64,000 nucleotides of DNA from Isoetes taiwanensis. Taxonomy: Eukaryota > Streptophyta > Lycopodiopsida > Isoetales > Isoetaceae. The DNA lies in the NCBI GenBank assembly GCA_021234155.1, contig JAJEKV010000025.1, positions 3,807,773-3,871,772 on the forward strand, given 5' to 3'. A model generated the notes under the pieces. The model was not told where the DNA came from and did no database searches. It worked only from the letters and a program-made list of their open reading frames with translations. A program made the translations under genes and the position numbers. Positions 59,573 to 64,000 of this stretch are shown one piece after another (the first letter of the stretch is position 1; the number at the start of each line of letters is the position of its first letter).

Positions 59573-61150
59573 TCCTTGGGTTCTAAGCAAATCCAAGAAG
59601 TTACAAGTAACCAATATTCTATCCAAAATGCGCACCCCCACTGGCTATAGCGCTTCACTCCGTAAAACCTTCACAAAAGATGGTGACCTAAGCGGGTTGA
59701 AGTCCCATGATTGGCATAAATTGATACAGGTATTGACTTTGTATTAAATATCTTGTGACGTATTTTTTAATTGTGTTTTTGCTGCATTCTAGCACATTCT
59801 TCCATGTGCAATTGAGAATTGTCTTACAAGTAACGCTCATGCTATTATATATCGACTTGGAAAATTTGCAAGGTATGACACAAAACACGTTTTAGTGGTA
59901 TATTTTCAATTATATTATTAACAAATAGCAAGTTTGTACATAGATTGGTCTCAATGAAAGAGATTAGCTTAGACGATATTTCAACAATGGAGCGAGAGTT
60001 CCCTACAAGTTTTTTTGACCTTCAAGTACACTTATTGATTCATCTACCAGAAGAGACTCGACTTGTTGGACCAGCTCCAAGTCAATGGATGTTCTTTTTA
60101 GAACGGTACATGAAAAATTTTGAAAACTTACGCTCGACAAATGGCTAGACTGAGGGTCTATGGCCGAGGGTCATTTGCTTTCATGAAACATTGTTCTTTC
60201 TAAATGAAGCCACATTTTCAATACACAAAGTTGCCCCAAAGGTTTGGAATGACGAGGAGTATAAGGAAGTAGTAGAAGAGGTCTTACAAGGTCATGGAGT
60301 GCTTCGCAAATTGAATGAGGAAATGTTTGAAGAAATAACTAAGTTTGTATTAAAATATGGAGGGAGAGATATAAACGTGCTAAAGAGGAAAGAGAGGCAG
60401 TCAAAAGAGAATTTGCATATAATAGTATACATCTTGGCCAAAAAACATATTCTATATCCAGAGTCTTTGGAAGAATTGCCTGAGGATATGACTCATGATT
60501 GGTTGCTTGAAGCAATGGAAGATGCACGAGATAAAAGAGAGGATGTTCCAAATGATGACTTCAACATTGCACTTGGATGTGTTAAAAAGGTATAATTTTC
60601 TATTTATTGTCAGTGTGTGTTACATACATATGTTTCATTTCTCGTATCCTTCTAAAATGCAGGCTCGTTTTCACAATTCAATGTGGGCTTATGGAAAATA
60701 TCTTCGGACTGTAGAGGTCGGCAAAGGTCGCTTGACATATAACTGTGGAATTTCTTCTCAATTTGAACAAAAATGTCAACCCAGTAAACGTGATCGACAA
60801 CCGATTACCGGTGACCTTAATTATGTTGGGCAAATTACTGATATTATTGATGTTGACTTCCGTTCATTTCATGTAACCATCTTGAGGGCAAAATGGTCCA
60901 AAGTTGTTTATAGAGGCAGAAATCAGACCATGAGATCACATCCTTCAGGTTTCTACCAAATTGATTCAACACAGGTTCTTGGAGAGATGAATGAACCATT
61001 TGTTACCCTAAACAAGTTGAACATATTTTCTTTTTTGAAAACCCTGTTAACCCAATATGGTGGATTGTAGTCCATGTTGTACCAAAGCGCAGATGTCTGA
61101 TTGCTACTACTACATTAGAGCTTAGCAATGATGATCAAGAAGATGATTGA
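59573..61150 (+). pseudogene. CACTA transposase remnant, unit D (5' truncated)
   Basis: Starts in the middle of the Tnp2/DUF4218 region (SNQYSIQNAHPHW). DUF4218 (MEREFPTSFFDLQVHLLIHL) and the connecting region are present. 60,191-60,595 keeps one frame through DDFNIALGCVKK to the intron donor, and DUF4216 follows from about 60,661. It is close in sequence to unit B, including the ending hidden by a frame change near 60,990. Confidence 0.8.
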
Positions 61151-61169
61151 TGATATCTTGACTTCTCGA

Positions 61170-61848
61170 ATAATTTCTTATCAGCTTGTCACTTTAAAGT
61201 TAGTTTATTGGCACTTATTTGTCATCTTATTGTCACTTCAAAATCTATTTATTGTTATTTTATTATCGTCGTATTGACACTTTGATGCCAACTTATTGTC
61301 AATTTATATTCACTTTTTTGTCACCTTATTCTCTCCCTTTTGTCACATTTGAGGCACTCTATTGGCACACTATTGACACATTTGTGCCACGTTTTCTCCA
61401 ACATCTTTATCAAAGTTATGACATTTTATTGTCACACTATATAATGGTCAAATTTATATCATTTCTTTGTCACTACTTTTGTCATTCTAAAGTTGACATA
61501 TTTTTGGCACATGGTTTTATCAAAACTTTGTCAATCTATTGTCATAGTTGTGTCATTTGTTGCCACATTATAGTCAGACTTAAGCATTTGTTTGTCATCA
61601 CTCTTGTCAGTATTAAGTCAATTTATTGTCAAATTTTTGATACATGGTTTTGTCATAACCATATCATTCTATTGTGACATTATAGTCACATTTAAACCAT
61701 CTTTTTGTCACTTTCTTTTATCACTATCGCATTACTCTATTGTCACATTTATTGTCATTTGGATTTCACTATTTTGGTCATTTTTATTGTCACTTTTATA
61801 TCAGCTTTTGGACATAATATTTTAGTGACAAAAAAAAAATGACAATAA
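61170..61848. repeat. TTGTCA-motif array, unit D
   Basis: Copy of the same array, most like unit C (shares the extra TTTTGTCATTC near 61,477). Confidence 0.65.
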
Positions 61849-61862
61849 ATCATTGTTCTCTT

Positions 61863-63091
61863 GGAGGGAGGGAGGGAGGGAGGGAGGGAGGGAGGGAGAG
61901 AGAGAGAGAGAGAGTTGGAGTCTAGGTGGCATGTTCCACCTTGGCATGTTGGAACCTAGGTGGTGTGCTTGAGCCACCTTGGCATGTTTGAGCCTAGGTG
62001 GCATGTTGGAGCCCGCATGGCATGTTTGAGCCACCTTGGCATGCTTGAGTCTAAGTGGCACGTTGGAGCCCAAGGGGCATGTTTGAGCCATCTTGGCATG
62101 TTGGAATGTGGCATGTTTTAGGTGGCATGTTTGAATGTGGCATGTTGGCACCTAGGTGGCATGTTTGGCCACCTTGGCATCTCGTGAGCCTAGGTGGCCG
62201 CCTTTGGCATCTCGAGCCCAGGGGGCGGTTTGAGACACCTTGAGACATGCTTGAGCCACCTTGGCATGATTGAGCCTAGGTGGCATGTTGGAGCCCTTGT
62301 GGCATGTTTGAGCCACCTTGGCATGTTTGGGCCTAGGTGGCATGTTGGAGACTAGGTGGCATGTTGGATGCTAGATGACATGTTGGAACCCACTTGGCAT
62401 GTTTGAGCTGCGCAGTTAGAGCCATCTTGGATGCTGTTTGAGCCACCTTGGCATGTTAGGAGCCTAGGTGGCATGTTGGAGCTCAAGGCAGGCATGTTTG
62501 AGCCACCTTGGCATGTTTGGAGTCTAGGTGGCATGTTGAAGCCCGTGGTGGCATGTTTGAGCCTAGTTGGCATGTTGGAGCCTAGATGGCACGTTGGAAC
62601 CCACGTGGCATGTTTGCGCATAGCTGGCATATTGGAGCCTAGGTGGTGTGTTTCAGCCATCTAGGCATGTTTGAGCCACCTTGGCATATTAGATGGCATG
62701 TTGGAGCCTAGGTGGCATGTTGGAATCTAGGTGGCATGTTAGAGCCTAGGTGGCATGTTTGAGCCTAGGTGGCATGTTGGAGCCTAGGTGGCGTGCTTGA
62801 GCCACGTTGGCATGTTTGTGCCTAGGTGGAATGTTGGAGCCTAGGTGGCTCACGCTTGAGCTACCTTGGCATGTTTTTGCCTAGGTGGTATGTTGGAGCC
62901 CAGGATGGTAGATGTTTGAGCGACCTTGGCATGTTAGGTGGCATGTTGGAGCCATCTTGGCATGTTTGAGCCTAGGTGGCATGTTGGAGCCTAGGTGGTA
63001 TATTGATTCTAGGTGGCATGTTGAAGCCCAGTGTGAGTTGGAGCCACCTTGGCATGTTGAGCCCTAGGTGGCATGTTAGAGTCTAGGGTCT
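61863..63091. repeat. Purine tract and 19-bp minisatellite, unit D
   Basis: GGGA/GA tract at 61,863-61,914, then the alternating 19-bp units with more small indels than in A or C (for example GAGCTCAAGGCAGGCATG near 62,480). Confidence 0.85.
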
Positions 63092-64000
63092 AGTCAAAAC
63101 TTGACCTTGCTTACTTGGCATGCCATGTCACCACTTGGAATGCCACATCATCTTTTCCATGCTGTTTGTTGGTGCTACAAGGGTAACAATATGCACTATC
63201 AAATCTTGGCCACTTGTGGCAAGAGGAGCAGTCCATAACATGAACACTACATTTTTTGCATCGAGATGGAGACAAACACGCCCCAGAGTTTGCATATCGT
63301 CATTATCATGTCCACATCACCCATATCTTGCCATGTCACCAAAACTTTGCCACATCACTCCATGGAAAAGCAAAGTTGCACATTTTTGGATTTTTGGGCT
63401 AGTCAAAAATCGGCCTTGCTTATTTGGCATGACATGTCAAATGGCATGCCACATAATCATGTGCATGTCAACTGTGACTTCTCGACTTGGTCAAAATATG
63501 GTATTGCTTAGACAAATTAAGTTTGGTAAGTGTAATTAACTTAGATAAGATTAGCACAAATTAGCAATACTACATATATAAGTTTCATCTTTGGTTTCGT
63601 CTTAAATTGACGGTTTAAGCAAACTTCTATCAGGTTATCAACATGATGGTTTATTTATACATAGAAATTTTCTACCTTACTTTATGTTCTCTTTGTGCCA
63701 GATGATCCTTGCTATGACCTTGCTATATCATGACATGCGCACGACAATGCTAGAAACACAGACACGTATATAAAATTGTGAGACAAAGCCAATTAAAGAA
63801 AATGCCATAGAAAATTGTGAGAAAGCCAATTAAAAAAAAAAAGACAAATAAACGGCCGAGATGTGGTCAGAATTAATGGCTTGGATTTTGATCCAGAGCC
63901 TATTGTTCTATTGGTCAACTGAATTCTCGCCACTTTAAGATGCCCGCGCTTGTTCCTGCTTTCATCTTCCTCATCCTCCAGCGTTCTTCATCCTCATCTT
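63092..64000. repeat. AT-rich tail of the duplicated unit, D, running off the window
   Basis: Copy of 34,290-35,196, continuing past the point where unit C broke off (CATCCTCCAGCGTTC is present here) to the window end. Confidence 0.75.

Overview
The window looks like heterochromatic DNA from a land plant with a large, repeat-dominated genome. The evidence is plant-type Mutator-like (MULE), CACTA, Ty3/gypsy and L1-type elements, a primer-binding site matching plant initiator tRNA-Met, and GT-AG introns in AT-rich DNA. I cannot name the species; a fern or gymnosperm would fit, but that is a guess. I see no intact ordinary host gene. The only recognisable host-derived sequences are two copies of the 5' half of a BUB1/BUBR1 (Mad3-like) spindle-checkpoint gene, and a histone H3 carried inside a retrotransposon.

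Layout. 1-8,650: DNA-transposon territory with an unrecognised protein (61-1,011), a decaying Ulp1/C48 cysteine protease (about 1,320-3,554), a small two-exon gene with its own TATA box (4,680-5,296) lying between arrays of palindromic GATCCC...GGGATC repeats, and a multi-exon MULE transposase on the minus strand (8,235-6,001). 8,650-17,877: one Ty3/gypsy LTR retrotransposon with a 1.7 kb 5' LTR, a PBS, three extra sense ORFs, a frameshifted gag-protease, an RT cut off before its catalytic YxDD, a PPT and a truncated 3' LTR. The first extra ORF ends in an almost complete histone H3. 17,878-23,340: mostly non-coding, with a CACTA-like terminus, a direct repeat and a few possible exons.

23,338-64,000: a mosaic of duplications. 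Unit A (23,338 to about 35,196) holds the BUBR1 fragment, a TTAA-flanked piggyBac-like element, a reverse-oriented gypsy integrase fragment, an internally deleted CACTA transposase, a TTGTCA-rich array, a purine tract, a 19-bp minisatellite and an AT-rich tail. Unit C (47,585-59,572) repeats almost all of it. Unit B (40,802-44,938) and unit D (59,573 to the window end) repeat parts. B abuts a truncated L1-type LINE (39,785-40,801). B and C are separated by a 2.6 kb insert (44,939-47,584) rich in palindromic GGAATCAC repeats.

The most interesting feature is the histone H3 fusion in the retrotransposon: the H3 core is nearly canonical while the element's own pol is broken. Next come the layered motif arrays downstream of each CACTA copy, the palindromic repeat family, and a pattern of copy-to-copy differences clustered at CAG/CTG and CG sites. 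That pattern looks like methylation-linked sequencing error, so single-base frameshifts reported here should be read with care.
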